Shown: positions 1 to 15,100, counted from the first letter of the stretch. The stretch: DNA of 64,000 bases from Akebia trifoliata (GCA_017979445.1 CM030715.1:28745169-28809168); one strand, 5' to 3'. The notes: generated by a model from the sequence alone, not told the origin. A program made the numbers and translations.

Positions 1-42
1 AACTAAAAACATCAAAAGTGAAACTCACAAACAGGACAAGAC

Positions 43-144
43 CTTAGTGGGATTTCCTTGATGGTCAAAAGCCTTAGCCACTGGAGGTCCTCGAACTTCA
101 ACCTCGTTCTGAGCTTGCTTAGGACAAAGCCCTTCAACAAGAAC
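43..144 (-). CDS. EDD1: EDD1 exon 15 (last exon seen)
   Basis: Encodes [20 protein letters not shown] followed by [14 protein letters not shown]. Acceptor TTGCAG, donor GTCTTG. The next exon lies outside the window. Confidence 0.92.
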
Positions 145-3100
145 CTGCAAAGGTGACTCTTCAGATTTAAATCACCTGCTAATTATGCAGAGAAAGGAAA
201 AAATTTTGAAAAAGTAAAGAAATTCCAACAGAAACAATTTTCATAATCAGCTACCACAGCTTTGTAAAATTTGGAACAAATGGACATCTATTAAGCCTTA
301 TATTACTTTCCTGAATGACTGCTTTACTATTTTAATTTCTAGGAATACTATTTTGAAAAGTATAGATTTTATTAAATGTAGGAAAGGAAAACAAGAACAA
401 AAGAAAAAAAATTCCTACTCTATTGACAAAATGATACCATCTGAAAACTAAATATAAAAGAGAGAGAGTAACTCCTAGCAGTCACAATATACATTGAACC
501 GTTTATGCTTTTATATGCAAGACAACGCCATGAATGTTAAGAAAGTTTTTTGTACTAGATAAATTAAGTGTATCAAGACGAATAACTGTAGTAATCAAAA
601 TTTTAGATATACTTTTAAGAGACCTTTGATGACACGTGAACAATTGGCACTTTTCCCCCCACATCAATTAACTTTCTCAAAAGTGTAAAGCCATTTTACC
701 ATAGGAAAAAAAAGTGTCATCATCATCAAAACCTTATCTTAAAAATTTGGGTCAGGTGAACTAATCTTGTTCCTCCATTCAATTCTGCTTAATCCATTTC
801 TTCCATTAATGCAAGTGTGTTCATATACACTCTCACTAACTCAATTCACATTCTTCTAGGTATTTCTCTTGCTCTTTTAGAACCTTCAACTTGCAAAATC
901 CTTCTAATTGGGGTTGTGGCTGACCTTCATTGCACGGGGAAAAAAACTTCCTTAATCGAATATTTCTTAGTTTATCACCTATTGGGAATACTACATTTTT
1001 AAGAATACTTTCACTTATAACTCTCTCTGCTGTTTTTTAAGCCTTTCAAAATCTTTGTAAGTTTTCTTCCTCTCTAATAATTTTCCAAGAATAACAATGA
1101 ATCCTTTATTATCAAAGTGATCTTTTGAACAGCATCATTTACCCACCAAGTTTCCTTTGTGTGTGATTTTTTTTCCCATAGACTCCCCAAGAATTTCTTT
1201 AACTACTCCTTTAATACATGTAGCTACTTCGTGCTAAATCATTGTGGTCTCTACCACTAAGTTCTACACTTCTTCTCTCACTATTATATTTGCAAAAGGT
1301 AACAGGTTTTTTTTTTCACTTTTTAGATTCCAACTTATTCTTCAGCATTTTTATTTTCACCTCCCTCCCTTCAATTACCCATGTAAGCATCTAAAACCGC
1401 TATCCTATATTGTGAGGTTAGACTCCCCTGAAATAGCCTTACATTTTGTACATATTGATTGTTTATTTCACCTAAGTAGCTTTTATTGGTTTCACTCTTG
1501 AAAGTAACCAAATGTTCACTGCTCTTTTTTAAGTGCATGCTCACTATCACAATATCATGCTATCTTGCAAGGATTGTATTTCCTATAACATTCTTCTCCA
1601 AATCCAAATCATCAATGTACCTTCTCATATTCTCTATTCTTTACCCCTACATAAAAATTTAAGTACCCTTTTTTTTATATAAGTACAAAATTTATTGATA
1701 AGAGGACAAGGTGTCCTCAAGAAAAGAGACAAACTGACTTCTCTCACCAATTACAATCTCCCACCCGAACAAAAAATCTTCAAAAAAACAACCCTCTAAA
1801 CTGCTTACACCAGAAAAATGGTAAACCAAGAATACTAAAATTTAACTCATGCAAGGAACTTTCCTTTCCATCAAAGACGTGTCCATTCATTTCCTTCCAA
1901 ATGCCCCAACAGACCGCAAAGGAAGTGAGCATCCAGAGAGCCTTCCCAAATTTGGAATTCATTAAATGAGTTCATCCATGTCTTCCCGGATTTGTCTTCT
2001 AATGTTTTCTCCTAATCCAATTAGGGTTGCATAAGCATTAGTGATATTAAGGATCTCTTTCCATGTTACTAGTTATATGGCTAAAAGTCGATCACTTGTT
2101 CTCCCAACACTTACAACTTTATCCTTTAAATATCCTACTATTATACTTATGTCACTTTTACTTCTAACTTTTCGTGAGTACTAGAGTTTGTAAGTATCAA
2201 CTTCCTTCGGTTTTGCTCCTTTCCACTTTGTCACGTGTAAATAAGCTATGTCATTTTCCTTCTTTTCATTGTATTACTAACTCTAAGCTCTTACAATTAA
2301 AATCCCAACATTCCAAGTGGCACGAGACGAATTCTACACTCCTGTCTAAGTAATAGTACCAAGAGGGAAAAGCTTTTTCGCTTTTGAAAGAGAAATACGT
2401 CAATGTAGTCATGTTCTTGTTATGGCCTACTCTGTGCTGGGAGAGACAGCAGCAAAGCCGGGTTCATGAACACAAGATCCAATTCGTAGGCGAGATGGAG
2501 AGTCAAATCCAATTGGATTGGGGACTACAGTCTCAGGGCCCAATTGTGATGAAGCAACTGAAATACATTATCTGGGGGATGTTGGGCTCCTAGGGGCCCA
2601 TTGCGAGGAAGCTTATAAAGGCCATTATATGGGTAATGTTGGGATATCAGGGGCCCATTGCTACGATACAAATGAAACATGTCATTTGGGGGATGTTGGG
2701 CCCCCCAGGGGCCCCTTGCAGCGATGAAGATAATAAAACCCATTATATGGGTGAAGTTGGGTTGGCCAACGACGGTTCGTTGGATAAGGGCCAAGACTTT
2801 GATTCAGGCCCAATTAGGAAAATAAAGTCCAAGGAGAGGAGAGCTAAGATTGGATTTAATCCAGTCGGATCTTCTAACGTGGCTGGGCTACAAATCAAAT
2901 AGGCCTGTAAAATCCTAAAACGATATAAAGAAATTAAAAAGAAACTTGGCAACAAGCAGGCAGCGAACGAATAACAGTCGAGCTCTTTTGTTTCGAGTCT
3001 AATTGACAGCAGAACAGTTAAGGCGATAGAAGGTCTGCAGGACATCGACCCTGTCTCTGAATCTTGGATGGGTTTCAAAGTCAAAAGGACTCCAAGCCCA

Positions 3101-6100
3101 GTGGGCAAGGAACATAGGTGTTTTAGGAAGGAGGAAAGGGTGGCTGGACAAAACTTATTGGTTGAAGGGGACCTGGGCATGAAAGAAAAGACGGAGTTTT
3201 GTTAGGATCCAGCATTAGGAGATGGTTTCTTAGAGACTAGTACACATGGTCCTCAAAAAAATGGTGATTCAAGCTACGTGTACTCCGTCAGCCTCGGTAT
3301 TCTCGCAAGATTTATCGTCGGCTAATGAGGGGAAGACGGGGGGGAAGTTCAAGGTCAGATCGCAAGCAAGGAGGTGGGGTTTGGGTATCGGGGTTGAAAA
3401 CAGCCTCATTTATGCATTTTTGAAGACTGCAGGAGACTTGTGGGTTCCATGGGTCACTATTCCCTCATCATTTCTGGGTGGCAGCAATGAGTAACAAGTG
3501 TGCGTAATAGAATAGTGTCTGGTAGAAACGATAAACCTACAGATTTTCAGCTAGCTCAGAGGTGCAACTATCGATTAAGGATGGACAAAGGGCCCTACTC
3601 TGATTCTAATAAGAAGAGGGATGCGTCAAGGTTATTGGTAGCAAGGAGGTCTTCTGCAACATCTATAAAGATAGTGTTGTCAAAAAGGTTGGAGTCTGGA
3701 AGTGAGGATCATCTGACTAAGTTAGGAAATCTCACAGAGCAGATCCTAGCTAAGGTGTTGGAAGCTGGATTGAAAGTGGGCATGTCCGTCAGAAACGAAG
3801 GTAATATGTCTTAGTTATTGATTAATGTGTCCCTAAAAACCAGCAAGGGAGTGGAATTCTGTATGCAGAAGGTGGTGGGGCAATGGCCTTTCTCGAAAGG
3901 GTTCTGAACTGACCATGAGACGGTGGAAATGTCACCGAGGGATCGCTTTCAGTATGAATTTTCCAGGTTGAAGATTACAAGACATTTATCATGTTGTGAC
4001 AAAATGATCAAGGAGAGGAATAAAATACTGAAGAAGGAAATTATTCAACTTAAAAGATCTATGGAGGACTTTCCGCTCAGAGTCACAAAAGTGAAGAAAG
4101 CCGGAAGGCGCTTGTAGGTTTAAATGTCGATTAAAATAGTTTCCTAGAACGTGAGGGGTTTGAATGCGGCCACAAAAATAGCAGCAATTAAAGCAATCTT
4201 TATACCAACAGAATCCTCACATTGTAGTCTTACAAGAAACAAAATTAGATAAGGGGGATGACAGGGTGATCAGAGAGATTTGGTGGATTAAGTCAGTGGT
4301 GTGGTGCAATCTTCTCTCTTAGGGGGCTTCGGGAAGCATCATTGTACTATGGAATAGGAAGGTGTTGGTGGTGGTGGTGGTGGTAGAAGAAAATCTCATT
4401 GGGGCCTTTTCAGTTTCAGTCTTATGCAGGTTAATTGGAAAGGACTTCACTTGGGTCTTTTTAGGGGTGTATGGTACGACGCAAGAAAAAGAGCGAAGTC
4501 ACTTCTAGGAAAAACTAGATGATATCAAAGGACATTGGGACAAACCGTGGGTTGTGGGGGATGATTTCAATGTTATCCGATTCTCGTTCGAAAAGAATGG
4601 GGGTTCGAGGATCACTCCAAAAATGCGTATGTTCTCAGAGTTTGTTGATTGCAATGAGTTGATTGATCTTCTGTTGTGTGGGGGAAGGTTTACGTGGTCC
4701 AATAATCAGGAAAACCCAAAGCTCGCCAGATTGGACCGCTTTCTTGTCTCGTTGGGTTGAGAAGAGCATTTTGGAAGGCTAATCCAGGATAAATGGCCGA
4801 CCCCTGTCTCGGATCATTATCTTATCTCCTTAGTGGCCGGGGCGCCAAGGAATCATCCCACCCCCATTAGATTTGAGATTATGTGGTTAGAGCACCAAGA
4901 TTTTGGGGAGTTGATTCAAACTTGGTGGAATGAGTTGTCGTTTGAGGGTAGGCCAGGGAAAGTATTGGGGCTGATATTAAAGGCTATCAAAGAAAAGTTG
5001 AAAATCTGGAACAAGGAAACTTTCGGGTCTGTGAATGAGAGAAAAAATGCAGCGTTGTTAGAGTTGCAAGAGCTCGAGGATAAGGAGGAGAGAGGGTGTT
5101 TGGGTGTTGAGAAGAGAGCGCGACGAGCGAATCTTAAAGCCGAATTCCAAAAGTTAGCCGCTATGGAGGAAATCAATTGGAAACAGAAGTCAAGAGTGCG
5201 TTGGCTCAAGGAGGGGGACAAAAATACTTTTTGTGAGGAGGAGGTGGTGCAATTCTATAAGAACCTGTATACGGAGGAGCACGTGGTTAGGCCTACATTA
5301 GACTCCTTACACTTTGATAGCATTTCCCTAGATCATCAGAGGTGGCTTGAAAGACAGTTCGATGCAGACGAAGTGTGGATAGCGGTTAGTAGTTTGGCTA
5401 GCGATAAGGCCCCGGGGCCGGATGATTTCTTTCTAGGTTTCTTCTAAGCTTGTTGGGCGACAATGAGAGATGAGGTGATTGTGACTATTAAGGACTTTTA
5501 CAGAGAAGGACTCTTAGATCTGGGCTCTAATTGTACTTTCCTTGCATTGATCCCAAAAGTTACCGGCACAGAAGACATCATGGATCTTAGATTGATTAGT
5601 CTGGTGAGTTCAGTTTACAAAATAATCTCAAAGGTGTTGGCTTCTAGACTTAAAACTGTGTTAAGCAGCATCACTGGTCCGGCTCAAGGAGCTTTTGTAG
5701 CAGAGAGACAAATCCTGGATGGATTTCTTATAGCGAATGAATGTATTGATTCGCGTAGAAAAGCGAAAATCCCAGGATTAATATGCAAAGTTGATCTAGA
5801 GAAAGTCTATGATCGTGTGAATTGGAATCTGATAAAATACCTGTTGAGGAGGATGGAGTTAGGTGAAAGGAAGGTCAGGAGGGTCCGGTGGGTCATGAAG
5901 TGTTTTTCTACCTCAACTCTCTCAATCATGGTTAACGGATCTCCAACTGGGTATTTTAAAAGCTCGAGGGGTCTTCGACAAGGAGATCCGTTGTTGCCCT
6001 TTCTGTTTGTGTTAGTTATGGAGGCCTTGGGAAGGATGTTGGGCAAGGTGGTGGCAAAGGGGGAGCTTATCGGTTTTTATACTAGGGGGAGTGGCCATGT

Positions 6101-9100
6101 GATTTCACAAATACAGTTCGCAGATGATACTTTAATTCTTGCCAAGACAATTTAACTTTTTAAGCGGGATACTTGGGTGGTTTGAGGCAATCTCTGGTAT
6201 TCCGGTAAATCTTCGCAAGAGTAAATTGTTTGCGGTAGGAGAGGTGGAAGGGATGGAGGCAACGGCGGCATCGTTTGGGTTCCAAATAGGGAATCTGTCA
6301 TCAACGTATCTAGGGCTTCTGTTGAGGATGGGCTATACAAGTAAAGATATTTGGGAGCTGGTGCTCGAAAGGATGAGAAAAAGACTACGTTCTTGGAAAG
6401 TTAAGCTTCTATCTAGAGAAGGGAAAATTACTCTCATTAAAAGTGTTTTGGCTAGCATTCCTATCTACACTTTTTCGTTGTTCTCCTTGCCAAGAAACGT
6501 GGAAGTGCAACTAAATAAAATTTGTCGAGATTTCTTGTGGCACGACAAAGACGACTCGAGAAAATATCATTGGGTGAGTTGGGATAAGTTATGTTTGCCA
6601 AAGAAGAATGGAGGATTAGGTTTTCGCAATTTTGGTTCTATGAATTCAACACTGTTGGGGAAGTGGCTTTGGAGGTTTGGGGAGGAAGGGGAAAGTCTAT
6701 GGAAGAAAGTAATCGTGGATAAATATGGGGTGAATGGGAATGGTTGGGAGAACAGCCCGACTAGAAGTGCATTGGAGTGCGAGGTGTGGACAGGGATTCT
6801 AAAAAGACTTCCGTTATTCAAGACAAGAGTGAAATGTAAGGTTGGGAACAGGAGAAAGGTGAGATTTTGGGAGGATTGGTGGTGTGGGAATGGACTTCTT
6901 AGGGATCTCTTTCCGGATCTTTTTTATTTGTCTTTGAAAAAGAATCAAATTATCTCGGCTTTCAAGAATTTCGTGAATGGGGAGACTTTGGGTTTAAAAT
7001 AACTTTTAACGATTGGGAGGTGGATACTCTAGGGAGATTAATCTCTTTGGTGGAGAATAGCTACATGCAGAGCTCTTCGGATGAGAAGAGATTTTGGGAA
7101 AGCACAAAGGATTGGAAGTTCACAGTCAAATTTATGTACGACGACATTGCACCAAGTAGTGCAAATCCCTTTCCTCACTCATTCATCTGGGGTGGGAAGA
7201 TTCCTCCTAAGATATCGTTCTTTCTTTGGTTGGCGGCATTAGGGAGACTCGCAACTATGGACCAATTAATCAAAAAAGGTTTTATTACTCTGAATCAGTG
7301 TTGTATGTGCAGATCTCAGGCGGAAACGGTAGATCACTTACTCATTCATTGCCGGATGGCTCATCACATTTGGTCGCACTTTCTGTCTTTATTCGGCATA
7401 GTGGGCTGTTTTTCTCGCTCCGTGCAGTCAATTTCATAATCTTAGCTGACGTGGGGATGCTCCTTCTCATCTTCTAGACGGATTCTTGGCCCCATTTGCA
7501 ATTTGTTGGAAAATTTGGAAAGAACGCAACCGTTGCATTTTTTAGGGGAAAGTCTCTACGAGGGAAGGTGTAGTTCTTTCTATTTTGGAGCCCATGTTCT
7601 CTTGAAGCAAACTTTATAAGGAATTTAAGGGGGTCTTCTTTGAAAATTTCGTAGTGAGATGGGATAGGGTTTGTTCTTTGTTGCGAGAGTAATCTGTTAC
7701 TAGCACTTTGTTGTTGGTTTCCCTTCCTTGACTTGTCGCTTTTAATTATTTTGGGTGGGTCTCCTCGACCCCCCTCGTTTTCTTTAATCAATAAAATTAT
7801 CTTTATTGATCAAAAAAAAAAGTTTGGTGTGCACAGAGTAGAGTTAATATCCCATTTCATATACATCCAATGGCAGAGGATGGGGCAAAAAGAATAAGAT
7901 AATGAATTTCTTGTCAATTAATATTGACCACTAGATTGCTACGCCCACATACAAAAAATGCAAGCATACAGAAGCCCAAGAAAAAAGTCAAACAGGACAT
8001 AATGGGCAAGAAATTTAAAAAAAAAAAACATCAGAAAAAATACCACTAGTCTGCGAGGTGTACCACATGCAAATACTCCTCCATGCCTCAACCTTTGTTT
8101 TTCTAGCAGTTGCGTGATTAAAGCTTTCAGCTGCAGCCACCAACAACTAATTGTCATCATATGAGAATTTTATGCCACTTTCCAAGTCAATGGAAGATGG
8201 TTATGAATGCATGATGCATCTTAGAGAGGAAAATTGAATTGAGTAAAAATATTCTGCCTGAAAGTCTCATTTCTAAACTGATCAATAAAATTGATCATAT
8301 ACTCCAATTTGGATCAGATTGTAAATCAGGAAATAAATAGTATATTAATCGGCAAAACAGCACGTCAAGAACACACACTCCTTTAATTCAAATAAAAGCA
8401 AAAGATATACCTGCTGACTTGCATCAACTACATCTTGTGGTGGCAACTCTTCTGTTCCAATTTCGAGAACAAATACCCTAGGCTCCTCTGGCACCTGTTA
8501 AATAAGTTAAATAGAATGTTGATCGTAAATTTTCACCAAAATGACTTATAGAGCCTTAGAATTTGAAAGTAGTATAAATAAGGGAAAAGAACCCAAGAAG
8601 GTCACATCCTTCAAAACAGTTCAGAATGCGAGAACTCAGCAATAAAGAAACTTACTCATGTGTGTTATATTATGAGTTGATGATGCATTTTCGGTATTTT
8701 GAGGCTTATGTCAGTATTTTGTTCTGCTTTATTTTACAATTATTTGAGATCCCTTGGATTTATTCATTGTTTTTAATAAACTTGCATTATTTACAAATGT
8801 ATGATTAATCTGCATGTGAGGACTATGATTTAGAAATGTGTGTTTGCTGCAGGATAACTCCCCTGTTACTCACCTCACTAATTATCTCAATTTCAGGATA
8901 TTCCTATGATCAATGATCAGTTTTAGGATTGTTGCAATTTTGGGATCTCAGTAGATTGGTTTATATTGAGAGAGTTGGTTAGTATATATTTGACGTTACG
9001 TGCCAATATTTCTATCTATTATATATAAATAATGGGAGTCGTGCAATAGAATTGTTGTTTTTGTTTATGTATCGCATTTATTTATGATTCCGTTGCAGTA

Positions 9101-12100
9101 TATTATAAGAAATCATTGTATTATATGTGTTCATCGTTGTATAGAAAAAATCTCAAACCTTGATATTCTAACATTTAATCATGGGGATACATGTTAGGAT
9201 TTTGGGGTGTGACACTTTCAATATTTCCATCCATGTTCTTTGGGTCTTCATCTTGCTCTTTTACAGCCTGCAACTTGAACATTTCTTTTAATTGGGGTCG
9301 TAATCAGCCTTTGATGAATGGTTTCAAACCATCCAAGTCGACAAACCATCTCTAAATACTCCTACTTTCTAAAAATTTTGCAACCTTTTTTTCCCTTATT
9401 GAGGAAAACCTTATGACATCGAAATCTCTTCCAACAAACCAAAGAACAACCCACAAACCTAGAATATCATCCAATTCCTACCCAAATTGATCTCTAAAGG
9501 CATTTCTAACTGGCCTATAACCTCTTGTAAAAAGCCATTTCGACACACTTGCCAACAACAGACTGTCCACCAAGGTGCGTGATTTGGTGCACCTCACTTA
9601 CATTGAAAAACACTATCATTAAATCTCAAAACAAGCAAGTAAATCCCTCTAAATCAACAATAGTGGCCTAAAATCATATGACTAGATATACTAATAGTGT
9701 CATTATCAAATTGTTCAATGGAAAAAAAAAATTAACTTGAAAAAAGTAAATAGATAAAGGTTGTCTAGAAAAGCAAACCAGACCTTTCGTATTGTTGTTT
9801 CAATAACTTCTATGGGACAAGCCAAATTACTAGGCTCAGAATGAATACCCAATGGATGCCCAAGTGACTCTCTTGTCTTCACCCAGAGTTGCGCACATTG
9901 ACGAGCCAAACTACATAAAAACAAGTACATGTTACAGAAGAATTTTAGAAAGGGAAAAGTTTCAAGTCTCATAATGAGAGCTTGATATATATTTATAATC
10001 CATAATAATGGAATGGACATTAATGCCCTTACATAGAAAGAATATAAATAAACTAATGAAAATAAAAACTAGAACTAACTATCCTAGTATTTCCAATACT
10101 CCCCCTCAAGCTGGCGCAAATATATCAACTAGGCCCAGCTTTGCAAGATGAGAGTTTGTGACAGAAGATCCAACAGACTTTGTAAGCATATCGGCCAGTT
10201 GATCTGAAGAAGGAACAAAGATTGTCTTAAGTACACCAGATCGAACTTTCTCCCTGAGAAAGTGAACATCAACCTCGATGTGCTTAGTCCTTTCGTGGAG
10301 GATTGAGTCAGATGCAAGCATGATAGCAGACTTGTTGTCACAGACCAGCGAGAGGAACCATCAGTAGGAAATCCTAACTCTCTTAGTAAAGATCGAAGCC
10401 AAAGAAGTTCACATGTGCCAAGGGCCATAGCACGATACTCTGCTTCAACAGAGGAACGAGAAACCACACTCTGTTTCTTACTTTTCCACGAAATAAGATT
10501 ACCACCATAGAAGGTACAAAAACCAGATGTATATCTCCTATCTGTAAGAGAACCCGCATAATCAGCATCAGTGAAACATGACAGATGTGGCTGAGCAGTA
10601 GATGAATGAAATAAGCCTAGACCAGGACGAGACTTCAAGTAACGAAGAATACTATACACGGCATCGAGATGAGAGGTATGCGGAGCATGCATAAACTGAC
10701 TGACTACACTAACTGCGAAGGTCAAATCCGGTCTAGTGTTAGTCAGATAAATCAAACGGCCTACGAGTCTCTGGTAAGATGAAGGATCAGATAAAAGTTC
10801 CCCAGATTCAGCATGAAGACGATGATTCTGATCCATTGGGGTAGAGGCAGGACGACAACCAAGCATACCAGTGTCATGAAGAAGATCCAATGTGTATTTA
10901 CGTTGAGATAACGAAATACCACGCCGTGAACGGGCTACCTCTAATCCTAAAAAGTACTTGAGGGAACCTAAGTCTTTAACCTCAAAGGTACTGCCCAACT
11001 GCCTTTTAACTCTGTCAATCCACTGTGTATCATTTCTAGTTACTATAATATCATCCACATAAACCAAGACAATGGTATTGCGGCCATCTATTCATCGTCG
11101 AGTAAAGCAAGTATGGTCAGAGTGGCATCTGAAAAACCCCATAGATAGAATGACCTCAGAGAAACGCTGGAACCAAGCTCGCGGAGATTGCTTCAGACCA
11201 TACAGAGATTTGAGGAGGCGACATACTTTCCCAGAATACTCCCCCTGAAGACGAAACCCAGGAGGGGGGTCCATATAAATAACCTCTGTCAGATCACCAT
11301 TTAGAAAGGCATTCTTCACATCAAGTTGGTGAAGAGGCCATGAATGACAGGCCGCTAAAGAGATAAGTAACCGAACAGTAGATAGTTTGGCTACAGGGGC
11401 AAATGTGGCTCCAAAGTCATTTCCCAGAGTCTGCGTAAATCCCTTAGCAACAAGTCGAGCCTTGTAGCGATCAACACTACCATCTGCGAGATACTTGACT
11501 GTGAAAACCCATTTACAACCAACAGTCCGCTCCCCAGAAGGAAGTGAAACAAGATCCCAGGTGTGGTTCTTCTGCAATGCATCCATCTCAGTAGTCATAG
11601 CTCTAGTCCACATGGGATCACATAAAGCCTCAGATACAAACCGAGGAACCCGAATAGAGTCTGTGGTGGCAAGATAGGTTCGATAAGAAGGAGAAAGACC
11701 CTGATAAGAAACAAACTGGGCGATAGGGTGATCAGTAACACACCCTCGCTTACCTTTGCGAAGTGCAATAGGTAAGTGAGAGTCAGAAATAGAAGGAGTA
11801 GGCGTAAATGTAGAAGGGGATATACCTGAGTCCAAGGAGGAGGTTGGCAAAGTTTGAGAGGGGGGGAGGGCGACGAGAGTAAACTTGCAGTGGCAGCGGC
11901 GAAGATGAAGACGGAGAGAAAACTGGAGAGGGTAGCACTATTGGAGAAGAATCCTGCAAAGTAGAAGAGTCCTGCAAAGAAGATGAAGTACGAAAATATG
12001 GAACATTTTCAAAAAAAGTGACATCTAGGGAATGAATAATACGATGAGAGAGGGGATCATAACAGCGATACCCCTTTGACATGGAAGAGTAACCCAAGAA

Positions 12101-15100
12101 GACACAACGGGTAGCCTTGTCATCTAGTTTGGTGCAATGAGGAGTTCTATCCTGAACAAAGCAAGTACACCCAAAAACTCTAGGTGTAATTGGGAAGAGA
12201 GTGCTATCAGGTCGAAGAACATGAAGAGGCACCCGTCCTCCTAAAGTGCGACTTGGAACACGATTCAGGAGGAAAGCAGCAGTAAGAACTGCCATATTCC
12301 AATATGACTTGGGGACATACATCCCTCGTAGGAGGCAACGAACGGTGTTCATGAGGTGGCGATTCTTACGTTCCGCCACCCCGTTTTGCTCAGGAGTGTA
12401 TGGACAAGTTAACTGATGAAGCATACCATGCTCATGGAGATGGGAGCGAATTCCGGCAGAAATATATTCCCCACCATTATCTGTTCTAAGAGCTTTAACG
12501 GTAATGTTGTATTGAGTTTGAATCATTTTAAGGAAATTAACAAAAATAGGTAGGACCTCAGAGCGAGAACGCATTAAATAAACCAAGTACAACGAGAATA
12601 GTCATCAATAAAAGTAACATAATATCTATGACCATTAAACGCAGTAATAGGGGAAGGCCCCCACACATCAGAATGAACTAAATCAAAAATAGCATTAAGT
12701 CTATGCATGCGAGGAATATAAGAAGTACGAGTGTGTTTAGAAAGCTCACACACAGAGCACTGAAATTTATGTCCACTACAAGATTGTTTTAAAGTAGGAA
12801 ATAATGAACATAAGTGCTGAAAATGAGCATGCCATAAGTCTAAAGTCTTAAAAGAAAAAGTATGAGTTCCAGTGAGTGGGAACACGGAAGCGGGGACAAC
12901 AGTGGGTGGAGCGTCAAACAGGTACAACCCATCCCTCTCATATCCCTTGCCAAAAGTCCTCCTCGAAGTCAGGTCCTGAAAGACACAGTGAGTAGGAAAA
13001 AACGTTACAGAACAATTAAGCGATTTTGTAATGCTACTCACAGACATAAGGTTAAGAGATAAGTGTGGAACATGGAGAACAGAATCAAGAGGAAAACCAG
13101 GGGATAGGGATATAGTACCCTTACTGTGAACAGGGGTAAGGGACCCATCAGCAAGGCGAACCTCCTTATGAGTAGGAGGGAAAATAGAAGAAATAAAATG
13201 AGTGGACTCACCGGTCATGTGATCAGAGGCACCAGAATCAATGACCAAGGTCAGAGGAGCAGAGTCAGACTGAGTGGCATGAAATGCAGAAGAAGTACCT
13301 GGAGGAGTGATAACAGATGCGACTGTCGAGGATGAGGGAGTCTGAGCCTGGAGCTGATCTCGTACAATAGCTGAAATCTGTGTCTGAAGATGTTGCAAAT
13401 CAATAGTACCAAGAGAAGCATGATCAACTGAGGTAGATTCCACAATAGCAGCACGGGGCTGACCCCGAGAAGATCTCAACAGGTAGGGATAGAGCTGAAA
13501 GCAACGGGTCTTTTCATGACCAATTTTCCCACAATGACTACACGTAAGGCCACTTCCTTTACTACGCCCACGGCTCCCACGGCCTCGATTTCCAGATCCT
13601 TGAGTACAGGAGTTAGAAAAACCCGAATTGGCCGCAAGAGCCATCTGATCTGTATCGGGAGCAGAGATAATGACAGAAGACTGAGTCTGAGAGGGAACAA
13701 CACGACGACGACGCTCATCGCTATCAATAGTCGCGAATGTCTCAAATAAGGAAGGTAGAGGAGTGGTATTAAGGATTTGGGTCCGCAGTGCCTCAAACTC
13801 AGGGCGTAAACCCATGAGGAACTGGTATGTCTGATGTCGAGCAATCCTCTTAACCACATACCCAGCTGCCTCTGTAGATAACTCAGCCATAGACTCATAG
13901 TGTGAGAGCTCCTCCCAACGGGACTGAAGAAATCCAAAATAATCTGCAACACTCTGATTTCCTTGGGTAGCCTGAGCAATATCCCGGTACAGTTCATAAA
14001 TCCTCGAGTCATTGCGAGCATGTGCATATGTCTGAGTAAGAGCTGACCACAAAGAGGATACGGTCTCATGATACATAAACATAGTGTAAATGCGTTGCTC
14101 CATGGAATTAAATAGCCATCCAAGAATAGTGCAATTATCGATTTCCCATTGTTCAGATTTGGGATCAGTTAAGGGTGGTTTAGGAATAACGCCTGACAAC
14201 CAACCAGATTTTCCTCTACTACCCAAATAAAGGCGCACGGACCGGGACCAACTCTGAAAATTACGACCATCTAGTGGGGCATTGGTTATACGCTGAACTG
14301 AGAAATTGGTCCCAAGATTTGTGGTAGAGTCCTTAGGCTCGTGAGTCGTCATTGCACACTATGAACAGGAAGAAAAGTTTGGATTGAAGGGAGATCTCCC
14401 GTATTAGTCTTGTCTAACGCTAGATATACCAAAAATAACCTCTACTGCTGTCGTGAAGATGAACCAACCAAAGTAGAGATGTCGTAGGTTACAGAAACAA
14501 CCTTAGAAGTGTTGTAGGGCTGATCACCAATCACCCAACAACTGTGTGCTGTTGTCGTAAGTCGTGTAGAACCAGATAGGAACCAATAGACTGATTGTAA
14601 GTGAGATTCAGACCTGTGGAGGTCTGTTGCTGCAGTCGCAAGTCACTCTAAAGTATGTAAATCCAATCTCAACACAGATAGAGACCTACTGCTGCTGTGG
14701 ATCAGGTCGCAGGTAAGGTGTGGGCCTGTAGATCTGATCGCAGGTGAGTTTTAGGCCTGGAAACCTGATCGCAGGTGAGGTAGAGGCGTGTAGATCTGAT
14801 CGCAGGTCACTTTAAGCCTTGAAACCTGATCGTAGGTGAGGTTGAGGCTTGTAGATCTGATCGCAGGTGAATTTTAGGCCTGGAAACCTGATCGCAGGTG
14901 AGATAAAGGCTTGTAGATCTGATCGCAGGTCACTTTAGGTCTGTAAATCTGATCATAGGTGAGGTTGAGAGAGCTACTGCTACTGTCGCAGGGCAGTATA
15001 GAGCAAGTAGATCTTATCGGTAGTGAGATTCAGACCTATTGCTGCTGTCGCAGAGAATAATATAGACTTAGAAGCTGTTCGGAAGTCAGATTCAAACCTA

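Larger units (their letters stand above)
2384..7821 (+). mobile_element. L1-type LINE, near full length, inside EDD1 intron 14
   Basis: A non-LTR retrotransposon of about 5.4 kb, antisense to EDD1. In order it has a repetitive 5' region, a gag-like ORF1 region (about 2940-4117), an APE-type endonuclease (4122-4832), reverse transcriptase (4833-6155), a C-terminal part with a CX2CX8HX4C zinc motif (6139-7460), a 3' UTR and an A10 tail (7812-7821). Several stops and frameshifts show that it is dead. The left border and the target-site duplication could not be fixed. Confidence 0.85.

Noticed and set aside
2384..7821. An active L1
   Set aside because: Stops and frameshifts in the endonuclease, RT and C-terminal parts exclude an active protein.
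8600..9214. A firmly bounded solo LTR in intron 12
   Set aside because: Only the right end is convincing. It is kept as a low-confidence feature and not as a finding.
13476..14123. Long minus-strand frame of 215 codons
   Set aside because: It is an out-of-frame shadow of the Copia 1 gag region, rich in Leu and Arg and without the gag motifs.
14724..14970. 31-bp repeats as a CRISPR array
   Set aside because: The units are directly adjoining and diverged with no unique spacers, they sit in a retrotransposon leader, and the DNA is from a plant.
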